In this document: positions 35,721-46,145 of the stretch, in pieces
Layout of the letters: every line of letters starts with the position of its first letter
Position numbering within the stretch: the first letter of the stretch is position 1
Origin: Anas platyrhynchos
Lineage: Eukaryota; Chordata; Aves; Anseriformes; Anatidae
Assembly: GCF_047663525.1 (NCBI RefSeq)
Contig: NC_092611.1
Span: 6,361,001-6,425,000, forward strand
Length of the DNA: 64,000 nt
Direction of reading: 5' to 3'
Translations under genes and position numbers: made by a program
The notes under the pieces: generated by a model
Databases searched by the model: none
Seen by the model: only the letters and a program-made list of their open reading frames with translations
Told to the model about the DNA's origin: nothing

Positions 35721-35916
35721 CCCCGCTTTTCTCCCAAAACGACCTGGTGGCTCCGGGGGTGGCCGTGCCAGGCTGGGCATCGTCTCCACATGCTGCCTTC
35801 CTCCCTGCCCCGAGCAAAACCCATCCTTGCAGCACCGTGGTTCTGGCTGCTGGTGGGAGCAGGAGGAGCCCCGCACCACGCACGTGGTTTTGTCGGAGCC
35901 AGGTGGCTCCCGGAGA

Positions 35917-35940
35917 CTCAATACGAGGCTCAATACGAGG
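35917..35940. repeat. Perfect 12-bp tandem duplication
   Basis: CTCAATACGAGG occurs twice head to tail (35,917-35,928 and 35,929-35,940) and runs into CGAATTAATGCAG. Each unit holds one CpG. The exact identity suggests a recent duplication. Confidence 0.9.
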
Positions 35941-36188
35941 CGAATTAATGCAGTTTTAATTAAACTTACTTTTCTGCTTGTGTGGGCCTGGGGGAGATAA
36001 AGTGTTCAGAATCAAAAACTGAAGATTTTTTAGGACCTGTGGGCTTTTCTCCTGCTCTCTCACTTCTCTCCTCGCTCTCCATTGCTTCCTCATGTCTTTC
36101 TGCTGCAGCAGCCTGGTGCCCCCAAGCATGCGAAGCCAGGCAGGAGACTCCTGGAGGGCAGCGGAGAGCTGCTGGTTGCACGAGGAAA

Positions 36189-36218
36189 GAGCAAAAAGAG
36201 CAAAAAGAGCAAAAAGAG
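36189..36218. repeat. 9-bp tandem repeat (GAGCAAAAA)3
   Basis: Three exact GAGCAAAAA units followed by a partial fourth. The period is a multiple of three, so frames through it read as Lys/Ser or Lys/Glu/Gln repeats, but no gene is supported. Confidence 0.9.
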
Positions 36219-36317
36219 GAGCCCTGGGGTGAGGGTATGGCCACACGGAGTGTGGGACCACCGCCAGCTCGACACGAAGCAGGGCCACAGGGCGAGGGCT
36301 GACCTGAAGGTGGAACA

Positions 36318-36421
36318 AAATCACAGAGGCACCAAATCACAGAATGGTTCAGGTTGGAAGGGACCTCAAAGATCATCTAATCCCCACCTGCCACCTCCCA
36401 CCAGACCAGGTTGCTCGACAG
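36318..36421 (-). mobile_element. CR1 LINE, truncated 3' end
   Basis: The plus strand reads ATCACAGAATGGTTCAGG, then TTGGAAGGGACCTCAAAGAT, CATCTAATCCCCACCTGCCA and CACCAGACCAGGTTGCTC. This is the well-known antisense of the avian CR1 3' untranslated region. The left end carries two CACAGA(AT)-type units, the reverse complement of the terminal ATTCTGTG repeats that mark the CR1 3' end. The element therefore lies on the minus strand. It is about 105 bp and 5'-truncated, as most copies are. It is less decayed than the 19.4-kb relic. Confidence 0.92.
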
Positions 36422-37059
36422 AAATAGAGGAGCAGGAGCAGAAGACATGAGCAGAGCCCAAAAGAAACTAGCACGGGCTTCATCCAAATATTTCCATCCT
36501 AAAACAAATAACATTTGTTGTCTGAGACTCCTGGCTCCCCTCCTCGAAGGCTTTCCCCTCCCCGCCGCTATCCTGTTAATGAAGTTGATAATGAGCCGAG
36601 CAAATCCTGCTGGATAAGGAGCTAATCAGGAGGCTGGAGCAGTGGAGCAGGGTTCATTTTTGCAAATCCAGAGATCTCTTTGCCGAGAAACCCCACAGCA
36701 CGGGGGCTGGGAGGGCAGTGTAAGGCAAGTCCAGGTGCTGCAGCACTTTGGGGGCACAAGGCAAAAAGGAGGGGGTGCTCCAAAGGGAAATAAGCACAGG
36801 GAGAAACTGGTGCACGGAGGCATCAAATCCAGCTGCTGGGAGTTTTGGGACGTGTTGTCCTGCTCTGGGAAAGTCCCGCTGTGGTCTGGCTGGGACCCAT
36901 GGGGCTTGAGAGTGGGTTTGTGCCCCCGTGAGCCCCCCGCCTGCTCTGAAGCATGAGGGGGAAGGAGGCTGAGCCCAGCCCTGGCCAAGCCAAGAGGGCT
37001 CAGAGAAGGACAAGCTGGGAAAGAGCCTACAGGGGAATGTGATCTCCCAGCAGATGTGT

Positions 37060-37290
37060 TCTTTTTTTTTTTGTGGAAATAGCAAATGAATGCCTAAAAT
37101 GAAGGTCTGAGGGCTAATGAGACCGTGTGGCTTGTCTGCATATACAAACATTAAATTCTTGCTTTTGTAAAGGGCAGAAATGGCATTCACTCGAGTCTGA
37201 CCAAACTTCACCAACTCTCATCTGAAAAACACATTTTGTCATCTAATGATAGCCTTCACCCCAAAGAAAACAGCAAAGCAAAAGGGTGGA
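37060..37290. promoter_or_regulatory. Enhancer-like island
   Basis: The block has GAATGCCTAAAATGAAGG, GGGCTAATGAGACC, TACAAACATTAAATTC and GTCATCTAATGATAGCC. It is non-repetitive and lower in G+C than its flanks. Regulatory role inferred. Confidence 0.28.
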
Positions 37291-37599
37291 CCAGCCACAG
37301 GGTAATCCCCAGAGCCAACCTAAATACCCTGCCTCGAACATAAAGAAGTTTCGAGTTGACCCAGCGGGGAAATAAACAATTTTTCTGGCTCATCACCAGA
37401 ATATCGGCTTTCTCAGGTTCCTCTCCTGAACCAGACCAAGCTGGTGTTGATGTCCTCTAGCTGGTATGGGCTGGGTGTGCGGGGGGAGGCTGAAGCAGGG
37501 ACCCCTGCCCCTGGTTCTGGGGCTGTGCCATGCCCCGTGCTCTGCCTTCCCCTCCCCAACCCTCCCCTTCCTCCTCCAGATGAGGAGCAAATTCCAGAG

Positions 37600-37860
37600 C
37601 CTCTGCTTTATGCCAGTAACGACTCTCTGGAGCATTCCCATTTTCATAGATTTACTGGCTTAATGCTTTGTTAGGATGATAAAAGCTAGTTAATTACCCC
37701 GTATGAGAGCCTGCCTCCCCACCTGCCTTCCTCACCCCCCCACCCCCAGCCTCCCCATGGCTATATATTTATCTTTTGTTGGTTCATTTGATTTGGAGCT
37801 GAATAAATTGGAAAAGCTGGAGTGATTCATGTACTGTGGATTGCATATTGATCTGGCACA
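37600..37860. promoter_or_regulatory. Two close A+T-rich blocks
   Basis: Block one (37,605-37,710) has CTGGCTTAATGC, AAAGCTAGTTAATTACCCC. Block two (37,755-37,860) has GGCTATATATTTATC, GGAGCTGAATAAATTGG and TTGCATATTGATC. A C-rich CACCCCCCCACCCCC string separates them. Regulatory role inferred. Confidence 0.28.
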
Positions 37861-38189
37861 CTTCCCTCCTTCCAGTCCCCATCCGTCACGCCGATCAATG
37901 GCTCCTTCTGGCCGGGCATCTGCGCTCACGGTGCCAGGGGAGGAGGGGAGGACCGGGGGGGATTTCTGTCTGCTGCACGGCCCCAGCCCAACCCCTGCTC
38001 TTTTGCCCCCGTTTTGCCATAAATTTGAACGCTGAGGACTTGTGGAGGAGGGATGGCTCTGCTATATTCACGTCTCCCAGGTAGCTGGCCCACCTTGTCC
38101 TGAAATGCTGCACCAGAGGCAGCGTCACGCAGCTTCGGTCGTGGTTTGGGGCATGGATCAAGCCGTGTTGCAGATGCTCTAGGGCTTGT

Positions 38190-38390
38190 GCAGTATGCAA
38201 TCCTGTTTCTGCAGCACTTTTAGGGATTCCTTGGCTGATAACGGAGCATTCAATGCCTCTGTCTCCATAGTGATGTCTTAACCTTTACCTTAATCTCCTG
38301 ATTTCTCTCTTGAGCTAGCCATGCCTGAAAACATTCACCAGAACAGCTTAAAAATACAAGTTTCCTACTGCACCGGGTACAACTAAATAA
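38190..38390. promoter_or_regulatory. Enhancer-like island
   Basis: The block includes GTGCAGTATGCAATCC, GGCTGATAACGGAGC and CCTTTACCTTAATCTCC. It is complex and not repetitive. Weak regulatory candidate on composition only. Confidence 0.22.
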
Positions 38391-40532
38391 GATTTCCCCT
38401 TGCTTGCTGCAGAGATGGGAAGGCACAGAGCTGGGGCCCAACCCCATGCACTCAGTTTTGTATTTCCACGGCCAGGCTGTGCTTCAGCTGCCTTAAGGCC
38501 AAGGAACTGGAGAAGTGGTGGAGGAGGAGAGGTGCTGAGAGCCGCTGGAGCATGCACTTGCCCAGCTGCAGTTGTTATTCGGGGGGTATCGGGGATGCTG
38601 GTAGAGGCTGGATGAAAGCTGCCTTCGACTCCAAAGGGTCAGATTTTCCTGGCAGGAGGCAAGGTGAGTGCAGGGAGATTTAAGGATTGAAAGAGAGGAG
38701 GCTCAAACACAGCACAGGCAAGGGGAGGATGAGGAGCTGCAAAAGGGGCAGGGACCCCTCAGAGCAAAGGGCAAAAAACAGGGGCAGAGACAAAGCAGCA
38801 AAAGCTTCCACGTGTCAGAAGTTGGGGAGTGAAGTAATGCGTTGTTTTGTGGGCTACTAGAGAAAAATTTCCTCCTACGTGGAAGAGCAGAAGGTTTTCC
38901 ACCGAGACAGGGTGCTATCAAAGCAATATTGCTTTGCACCAGCCCAGCATCTTCCGGCAGAGCTCATAAAGCATTGCTCCGAGGTGCAGCTCCATCATCT
39001 TCCTCAGCCACAGGGTCAGCCAGCATCTCCTTGGCTAAATGGGGCCACTGGAACTGTCACCATGGGCCACCAGCAGCATCCAGCCCAGTGCTCAGCCTCC
39101 CCACTCCTGGCTTCGGTCTGAACCACTTTCCTGTGGGGCTGGGTGATGCCATACAGAAATCTGGCTCTGCAGCACATTTTTCAGTCCCCTGGTGTTGGGA
39201 AAACAGTTTTCAGCCTGGTGCTGAGGTGGCAGGCACCAAAACGCTGCAGGTCAGTGATTTTCAACCTGCAGTCTGGAGATTGTTGGGGGTCGACAGATTA
39301 TATCTGAGGAGCTGCAAAAAGGAACGCGGAAAAGCCAACTTGTTGTCAGCAGGCTTAACTGAGGTCTTCAGGGGTCAGAAAAATGATTCCTCAATGGGAA
39401 ATTTAACAGGATCAGAAATAAAAAAAAAGAAGACTGAAAGCGTGGTGGTTGAGGCTAAGTGCTCAAACAGAAGGATAATGCAGGAGAGCCTTGCAGTCCA
39501 TTTAATTTTAATTTCTTGCTATTTTTTTTCCAGGCTGGGCTCTCCTCGACAGGACCAGGCTCTGTGTTGTGTCCCACACCAGACCTCCTGAGACAGAGGA
39601 ACCAGCCCTGAGCTCCCACACTAACACAGCAAATTCAGTGTATTCGGGTCAGGAAACCATCCTCTGCCACTGGCTCTATCTTGGACCAAAATTACATCCC
39701 TGCTGCCCCTCCAGGACCAGTCCCAGGCCGTTTGTGCCAGGAGCAGCATCACTGGGAGCAGCAAGGAGCATCCATCCCGTGTTGTGCCTCCCACCGCAGC
39801 CCCAGGGGACCCCTCTGCATCTCCACCTTTCCACACAACTCCATCCTCACCTGAGGGTGCAGGGGGCTCATGTCCTGAAGCTACAGGTGGTCCTGGCCGC
39901 GTCCATCCCACAGAGCCCCCCTTGTCGTGTCTGTACTAGGTACCCAGCCGAAGGGGAGACGGGGATGTCAGGCTGATAAAATCCTCCAGCAGTTTCAGAT
40001 GTGCTAACACGTTCTGCCTGCCAGGCTCAGGGTGATGGGAGCATCTGACAGACAGCAGCTTCCCCGCGTGTTAAACATTAATAGCTTTCCAGCTTTGCCT
40101 CTGGATTTGCTGTTGCTGAGACCCGAGCTGCCTCTCTGGAGGTGTCAGCCCGCGACAGAGCAATTACTGCCCAGGCTCAGCACTTCTGAAGGGGCCCGAC
40201 GGCTGCAGCACAGAGAGGGAATGGATCGCCCCGGAGTAATTAAAGGAAATATTGGGGCATGAAGGCATGGAAACAAGGTTGTGTCATGCAGCGGGGGCAG
40301 AGGACAGCTGCTGGGATGGTGAATCAGTCTCCACCGAGGAAGGTGAGTGGTCTGATGGTCTGATTTCGGAGAGGTGTTATCTCCAAGATCAGATGGCTCA
40401 GGGGACCTTGGACACAAGCTGGTGCCAAGTCCAACTCAGCCACCTTCCTCACCTGCCTCCCCCTCTTCCCATCCTGCATCACCTCCCAGGAACACATCCT
40501 CACCCTCACCTGATGCATTTCTGCACATTTTG

Positions 40533-40536
<4 letters not shown>

Positions 40537-40565
<29 letters not shown>
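40537..40565. repeat. Poly(T) tract, 29 T
   Basis: The longest homopolymer in the window, uninterrupted for 29 bases. Read on the minus strand it would be a poly(A) stretch at the end of the unexplained segment 40,575-40,990. A retroposition origin is possible but not shown. Confidence 0.95.
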
Positions 40566-40574
40566 CCTTTTTCT

Positions 40575-40990
40575 TCTTTTCCTCCTTTGTATATGATTCA
40601 CAATTTTGTCTTTTGGGATAGCTCGTGCCAGTGAAATATGTCTTTTCTGTGAAATTTCGCCAAGCTGAGGGTTTTCCCTGCTGCAAATATCTGAAGCTGC
40701 AAATGTTAGAGGTTTTGGTACAAATCTGCCTTCGAGATTTTCACCATTTGGAACCCATTCAAGATTTTCTTCATGGCCACGTGATCTTTCACATAGGCGA
40801 GATCTGAAAACAAACTCATCTTCTCTGCCAAAAAAGGAGGAATCCTTTCATGAAAACAGGATAAGTTCCAATTCAGCAACGATCCATGTAAACACCAAAA
40901 TACAGGGTGCCATCTTTCATAAATCTAGGCATTAAAAGATCAGCTAGCAGAAAATGGCACGATTGCTTTGAAACCTACACCATTTGCACT
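40575..40990 (-). other. Unexplained low-CpG segment beside a poly(A)-like tract
   Basis: This roughly 400-bp segment differs from its neighbours. It is evenly mixed in base content, nearly free of CpG and rich in GAAAT, TTTCAC and TTTGG strings. On the minus strand it ends next to 29 A, like a retroposed copy. Minus-strand frames have short open pieces interrupted by stops. I do not recognise a gene or TE family, and a quick search for target-site duplications found none. It may be an old unknown repeat, a retrocopy or a conserved element. Confidence 0.3.
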
Positions 40991-40999
40991 GTTGCGTGG

Positions 41000-42599
41000 A
41001 GAAACACGGATGCATGAAACGAAACCAGCAGGACACCGGTGCTAATTACTGGAGAAGCCATCCCTCCCGACGCAGTGCATCTGTAGGTCTCTCTCTGCCT
41101 CTCCTGCTCACTTTTTTTGGCTTTGAACAGCCCTGATGTTACTGCTGGTGGACAATTTTTGCTCCCTCTTGCAGACCCTTTCCTCCCAGGGGAGAACATC
41201 CTCCTCCTCTCCCCTCCTTTGCTGCTCACGGACGAGCACGGACCCTTCCCCATGCCCATCTCCCCTCGGTCCCACTCTGGTTATCCACCACCTGAATGCA
41301 CCTGGAAACCCTACCCAAAAATTCTCACTTGTTAAGGCCATGGCCATGCTCTGGGGGATTACGTGGCCTAATGGCTGCATCCCTCTGCTCTTCCAGTAGT
41401 TACATTACTGATGCTGTGAGAGCTCAGAGTCCCAGAAAAATCCTATAGGGTCACTTGTGTGCTTCCTGCCACACAGCCCTTTTACTCCCCTCGCTCCATG
41501 GGCACAAAGCTCTCGTCTAGCTCGAGGCACGTATCGCCGCCTTCCAAAGACTGACCTGAATTCATCAGGGATAAGGCCTGTTGCTTTAATCTTTAGAAGA
41601 AGTTTGCCTCCACTGTTCCTCCCCCAAATACACTATTATAGTGCAAATGGAAGTGTCTATTAATTCTCTCTCAGTTGTTTATCTGGTGAAATTATTGAAA
41701 AGGGAGAGAGCAGATAGATGCTCTCCTGAATTAAAAGGAAGAGAAAAAAAAAAAAAAAAAAAGGAAAAGCCTGGTGGTATTTCTCTTTCCTGCAGCAAGG
41801 GACTGGAGGAAAGGCGATGCTTTGAGCTGGGGAAGACACCAGGCACTGTGTGTGGGGTCCCTGCTCTTTGTGCAGGTCCAGGAGCTGGATGGGATGCACA
41901 GGGCAGGGTGCTGAGGCACCAAGCCTGGATGAATCCCTTCCCCTCTGCACAGTTGTGCCATGGTCTCCTTAACCACGACCTCCCCAGCTATTTAACCTCC
42001 CCTGCTGAGATCGACTTGGAGGAGAGGAGGGCAGAGGGAAAAAGAAACGGGGTTACATATTTGCCAGCCTGTAAATATTTATGAGGACTGTGAACCAGAT
42101 TAATTTCCATGCACCATTTCACCTGCGATGCTTTCCTTCCATATTTATGTAAGGGGAAAATAAATAAACAAAAAGAAATCCAAATATCTAGTTTCTTTTA
42201 GATGGTGCATGAACTACCTGTCATTTAAATCAGGATGCAAAGAGACTTCCTCTGCATCTTTCTGGCCAGCAGGAATCCTTTTCTTTACCATCATCTGTTT
42301 TTTAGGATCCAGAGACCAGTGGGGAATTTTTGGGAGAGCCAACAGCAGTCCTCGCAGGATGAGTTTTCTTACAGTGTATGAAATCCCACGCCAGGCATTA
42401 AATCAGAGAGCAAAAGAGTTTGCTGTTGTTGCAGCACCAGAGGTTGAAGGTATCATTTTAGGGGCAAGTGCTGCCACCACTGCAGCTCTTCAGCCTCATC
42501 CCAGGTGGCTGAGATTTGTTACTGAGAAACACACTGCTGCTATTTGGGTTCCCCAGTCCCCCAGGGAAACATTTTCTCATTGTCTCTAGGAGAAACATA
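41000..42599. other. Gene-free stretch 41.0-42.6 kb
   Basis: Contains A+T islands at about 41,560-41,710 (TGTCTATTAATTCTCTC, TTTATCTGGTGAAATTATTG) and 42,050-42,240 (GTAAATATTTATGAGG, CCAGATTAATTTCC, ATAAATAAACAAAAAG). A 19-A run lies at about 41,744-41,762. A 126-codon open frame at 42,209-42,589 has no recognised domain. No gene called. Confidence 0.55.
41744..41762. repeat. Poly(A) tract
   Basis: An uninterrupted run of about 19 A after GGAAGAG. No poly(A) signal or retroposon body was recognised upstream. Confidence 0.9.
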
Positions 42600-43170
42600 G
42601 TCAAGTCTGTTTCTAAAACTAGTTATCGGCATAAATTATCATTTAAAACCCTCTACAGTTTACATTTCCACTTATAAAATCTCCTGTTAGGATTATTTGA
42701 TAATGCAAATTCTCATCTACTGTCTTAATAGACCCTTCAGTGCTGGGGTGGGTTTTGATTTCAATTGCTTTTTTTTTTTTCCTCTTCTTCTAGTGATAGG
42801 ATCTGCTATACATATGACAGATTTGTCAGCGGAATTTTAACAAATAATATTAAATGAACTTTAAATGCCATTTGTATTGTCAGTTTTTTAATTTCAAAAG
42901 TGTCACCCTATTGCATTTGGGGAATATGTAAATTAACAGTTTACCTCGTAAGTTTTATAGCAGCCCAACGTGTCTAGAATACTTTCCGCCGACATTTCTG
43001 TTTATTTAATCCTCGCAATATAAGGGAAAGATTAGCTGTGCATATTTTGTATATTTGTTTTATAATGGCTTGGTTTTTTTCATTAATGAAATGATTTAGA
43101 GTTATGCAAAGCAAGGTACAAACTGTATTGGAAGTTGGCTATGAAACACACAGCTTGGGGGAAAAAAACA
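42600..43170. promoter_or_regulatory. Large enhancer-like A+T island with octamer
   Basis: About 570 bp of complex A+T-rich DNA with stops in every frame. Motifs include an exact ATGCAAAT at 42,703-42,710 inside GATAATGCAAATTC, AACAAATAATATTAAATG, TAAATTAACAG, GAAAGATTAGCTG and CATTAATGAAATG. The CAGC/CTGC strings that fill the spacer are almost absent. With the 27.2-kb block this is the strongest conserved non-coding element candidate in the window by eye. Confidence 0.45.
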
Positions 43171-45689
43171 CAGGCTAAAGGAATGGAAAGATATTGCTGT
43201 GCAACAGCATGTAATAAGTCTTTAAAACCCTGCATTCATCTGGCTTTACAACGAGAGACATAAAAAGAGGCACTGACCATGCATGCTGCAGCTGAAGTAC
43301 AAGCAGGAGGGATGGGTAATTTGGGCATCCAGACTCTGTTCCCATTAGGGAGATTTATGTTGTGGTAAACCACTGCTCCTCTTCGGGAAAGAAGAGTTTG
43401 CACGTGGGTAATGCTTTCCCTGGGTCTTACAAGTGTTTAAGAAGCCCAGGAAGACGCAGCAGAGGGTGAAACTTCATTCTGGGGGAAGCTTGCGTGGAAC
43501 TGTCAATAATACTTAGAGGGAAAAGGGAAAAGGATGGTCTCAGGCAGTGTGGAATGGGCTGAAAACTTGTGTCTGGGCATCGTTTAGGAGAACAGCACCG
43601 TGGTGGGGACTTGGTCAAAAAGGAGACCCTGTGGGCAAAGCCTGAACCCCGCAGGGGGGTTTGGGAGCCCTGGGGACTTGCCTGCAGACTTTCGGGTGCA
43701 TCTCCATCAATTACCACAAGCCTGGGTACGTGGGGCTCTGGGCACGCAGTGACTGGGGCACACGTTGGTTGGCTCAGACAGAGGCCAGGAATTGCTGCAA
43801 AAGGGGAATTTCCTGGCCTTTCCAGGGCAGGGCAGTGCTGGCAGGCTTTGGGGTGTGCTGCAGGCTGGGGGACCTGGGTATGGGGTTGCTGGCAGCTGCC
43901 ACGGGTGTGCACAGGGTGAATGTGTCCCCTCGGAACCACGCTGGTGGAGAAGAGCAATCACTGCCACCTGCAGCAGCTGCCTCACGCTGGAGGTTGAGTT
44001 TCGGCAGCCCCTTTACAGCCAGAGAAATAACTCCCTTTGGATCATTTCCTTACGCCGGCTTCATGACCCATGCCAGCGTGCTCGAAGACAAGAAGGGATC
44101 GTCGTGTTAATTGCAATCCTCTTGTTATGCAAAGTCATCAGCAGCCTAACGTCCCGTGTTATTACCGGGAGCTGCAGGCACCTCGGCTCAAACACGAGCC
44201 AGGATGTGTGCAAGGAGCCCCGGTGGGCGGCAGCTAGAGATGGTGACAGCACCAGCGAGCACAAGGCTGTCCTGAAAAAGCTCCTGTCTTGCTCTGCCAC
44301 GTGTTCCTGAGGCTCAGCATCCTCCTCTTCCAGTGGTGCCTAAGTCCTTGAATCACCTGCTGCCATCGCTGCCGGCATCTGTGCAGCCTCGCAAATATTC
44401 AGGGCCAAACAGGATCAAGTCTTGGGGGCCCTGCTCTGAGTTCCCTTTTTCTGCTTGGGCTAGAGTCCTCCTTGAGCCCCTTCCTACCCAAACCCTGCTG
44501 TGGGCATGGGGTTCTCAGCCCTTGGCCAAGGACTGCTCAATGGGTGCCGCGCCACGGCTGCTGAGACCTCTGCAGATGGTGAGCAGCAAAAATCCACATT
44601 TTGGGGTCATTGCTTATTTTCTGGTGCTGTTTATTTCAAAAGCATTGGAGGATTTACTTGAATAGAAGCATGTTGGTGGGCGGGTTACACTTGTCTTTGT
44701 TTTTGGTGGGCAGGGAAATGCACAGACACTTCTGTGGATGCCACCAGGTGAATCTGTGGTGGCACCCAAGTGTCTCACACTGCTTTCTGAGCTGAGAAGA
44801 GGTTTTACAATGAAGTAAAACCCCTCTGCAGCCAGTGCTTTCCTCCTCCGGGCATATCCCAGGCTGGTGGAGTTTCTTTTCCTAACACCGAACCTAAGAT
44901 GTGCAAACCGTCACCTCCGTGCCCTGCCGTCTGCGCAATTCCCCAGATTCAAAGGGCTGTTAGGGAGCCCTTCATCTGCATCCAAAAAATTGCCTCCCTC
45001 TCATCCTCCAGAGCCATCTGCCTGGCACTCAGCTGCTCTTGTGCCACATCATCGTGATCAGACACGGGTCAGGGGTGAGATCGGAGGGTGAAAAGGGAGT
45101 GCACAGAGGCACTGAGGAGAGCAACACTGAGCAGAAGTCGGAGCTGCCCTTTGCCTGCTGAATATATTTAGCTACGGCCAGAATCCATGCAGGGGGATGA
45201 ATTGCAGCCTCCCTTGGTCCCCGTGTTTTTCCAGTGTGTACGCATTCCCCTGTGAAATTTCACCTGTGTAAGCTCTGTAGAGGAGGAATGAAGCCGGTTT
45301 TCCAAAGGGAGCCCCTGCCCTTGCATGGCAGGCAGAACGGGTCTCAGAAGAGTCCTTTGAGTTTCAGGCAGAAGCTCTGGATAAAACATTGCTCGTGGTG
45401 CAGTGTCAAGTGTGTCGTGGCAGAACTGCTGGCGAAGAGGAAAGGCCAGCTTACAGGGCTCGTATTTCTCTCTCTGCTCTCTTCAGCTCCCAGCCCTCCA
45501 AAACTGGTGGCCTCCCAGGCAGTGGGAGAGAGACAATTACCTTCCCGTTTTGGCCCTCTCCTCCCCTCCATGGCCCCTGCTCACACATCCTGACACCTTC
45601 CCGTTTATCTGCTTTTTTTTCCTCTCCTTTTCCCTGAACCTCCCTTGCCTTTTCTCTTTAAGCTGCAGTGGCAGCAGCCGGGTTGTGGG

Positions 45690-45870
45690 AGCCTTCAATT
45701 TCCTATTCAGCGCATCATGGAGCAGTAATTTTCTGCACTTCCATAATTAGGGGAATTTTAAGCAAACTACCCTGCGGATGATTACAGCCGGATTCAATTT
45801 CTGTTGCTTTGATCACCAAAGGACGGAGACGTTCCTTGAATATTTGGCGATGTGCTCAGCCTCGAGAAGA
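45690..45870. promoter_or_regulatory. Enhancer-like island with TCF/LEF-like motif
   Basis: The block contains GCAGTAATTTTC, CCATAATTAGGGG, GATGATTACAGC and CTTTG-ATCAC-CAAAG (45,807-45,821). In the last, CTTTGATC is a TCF/LEF-type core within a 5-bp-arm inverted repeat. Regulatory role inferred. Confidence 0.33.
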
Positions 45871-46104
45871 GCCTCGCGCCAGCTGCCTCCTTCCCCCCTT
45901 CCCTCCCCACCTTGCCCCCTTCGCCCCCCTCCCAGCCTCAGGCTCTGTCCTGCTGCTGCTTCTGGAGCTCGAGTGGCAGCAAATGCCCCTTTCCGACAGA
46001 TGAAGCTCTATTAAAATCAGGATGTTTTCCCCGCTAAGAGGCAGCAGGGTCTGATTGGCAGAGCATGACTTCAGGAGAAAGCAGCCAGGGAGTTTAATTT
46101 CCAG

Positions 46105-46145
46105 GCGCGTGCCTCGGTTTCCTTATCTATAACACACCAGGGCTG
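46105..46145 (-). mobile_element. MIR-like SINE core relic
   Basis: The plus strand reads GTGCCTCGGTTTCCTTATCT followed by ATAA. This is the reverse complement of the MIR core TTATAGATAAGGAAAC-CGAGGCAC (consensus ...ACAGATGAGGAAACTGAGGCAC as recalled). About 23 bp match with few changes. The rest of the element is unrecognisable. Either an ancient SINE relic or a short chance match. Confidence 0.42.

Larger units (their letters stand above)
24254..36317. other. Gene-free, island-rich stretch 24.3-36.3 kb
   Basis: No exon was recognised. The region has lower G+C than most of the window. Islands at 25.0, 26.3, 27.15-27.9, 29.0-29.4, 30.1, 33.8, 34.7 and 35.3-35.7 kb are listed separately. Between them is G+C-rich spacer with chance open frames, such as 241 codons at 34,099-34,824 and 161 codons on the minus strand at 26,546-27,031. 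A pyrimidine-rich stretch lies at about 24,800-24,970 and a perfect 12-bp tandem repeat at 35,917-35,940. Confidence 0.55.
36422..40536. other. Gene-free stretch 36.4-40.5 kb
   Basis: No gene recognised. A+T islands lie at 37,060-37,290, 37,600-37,860 and 38,190-38,390. The 249-codon plus-strand open frame at 38,842-39,591 is the longest in the window. It has no domain I recognise and overlaps open frames in other phases, so it is not called. A possible G-quadruplex motif lies at 37,937-37,961. Confidence 0.6.

Noticed and set aside
36189-36218. Lys-rich repeat as a protein-coding repeat
   Set aside because: It is a 9-bp DNA tandem repeat whose period keeps frames open. No gene context.
38842-39591. 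Longest open frame in the window (249 codons, plus strand)
   Set aside because: No recognisable domain, low-complexity local composition, overlapping open frames in other phases and no splice or start context. In a vertebrate genome a frame this long in G+C-rich spacer is not enough.
43637-43680. G-runs that might form a quadruplex
   Set aside because: Only three G-runs lie close enough; the fourth is too distant for a canonical motif.
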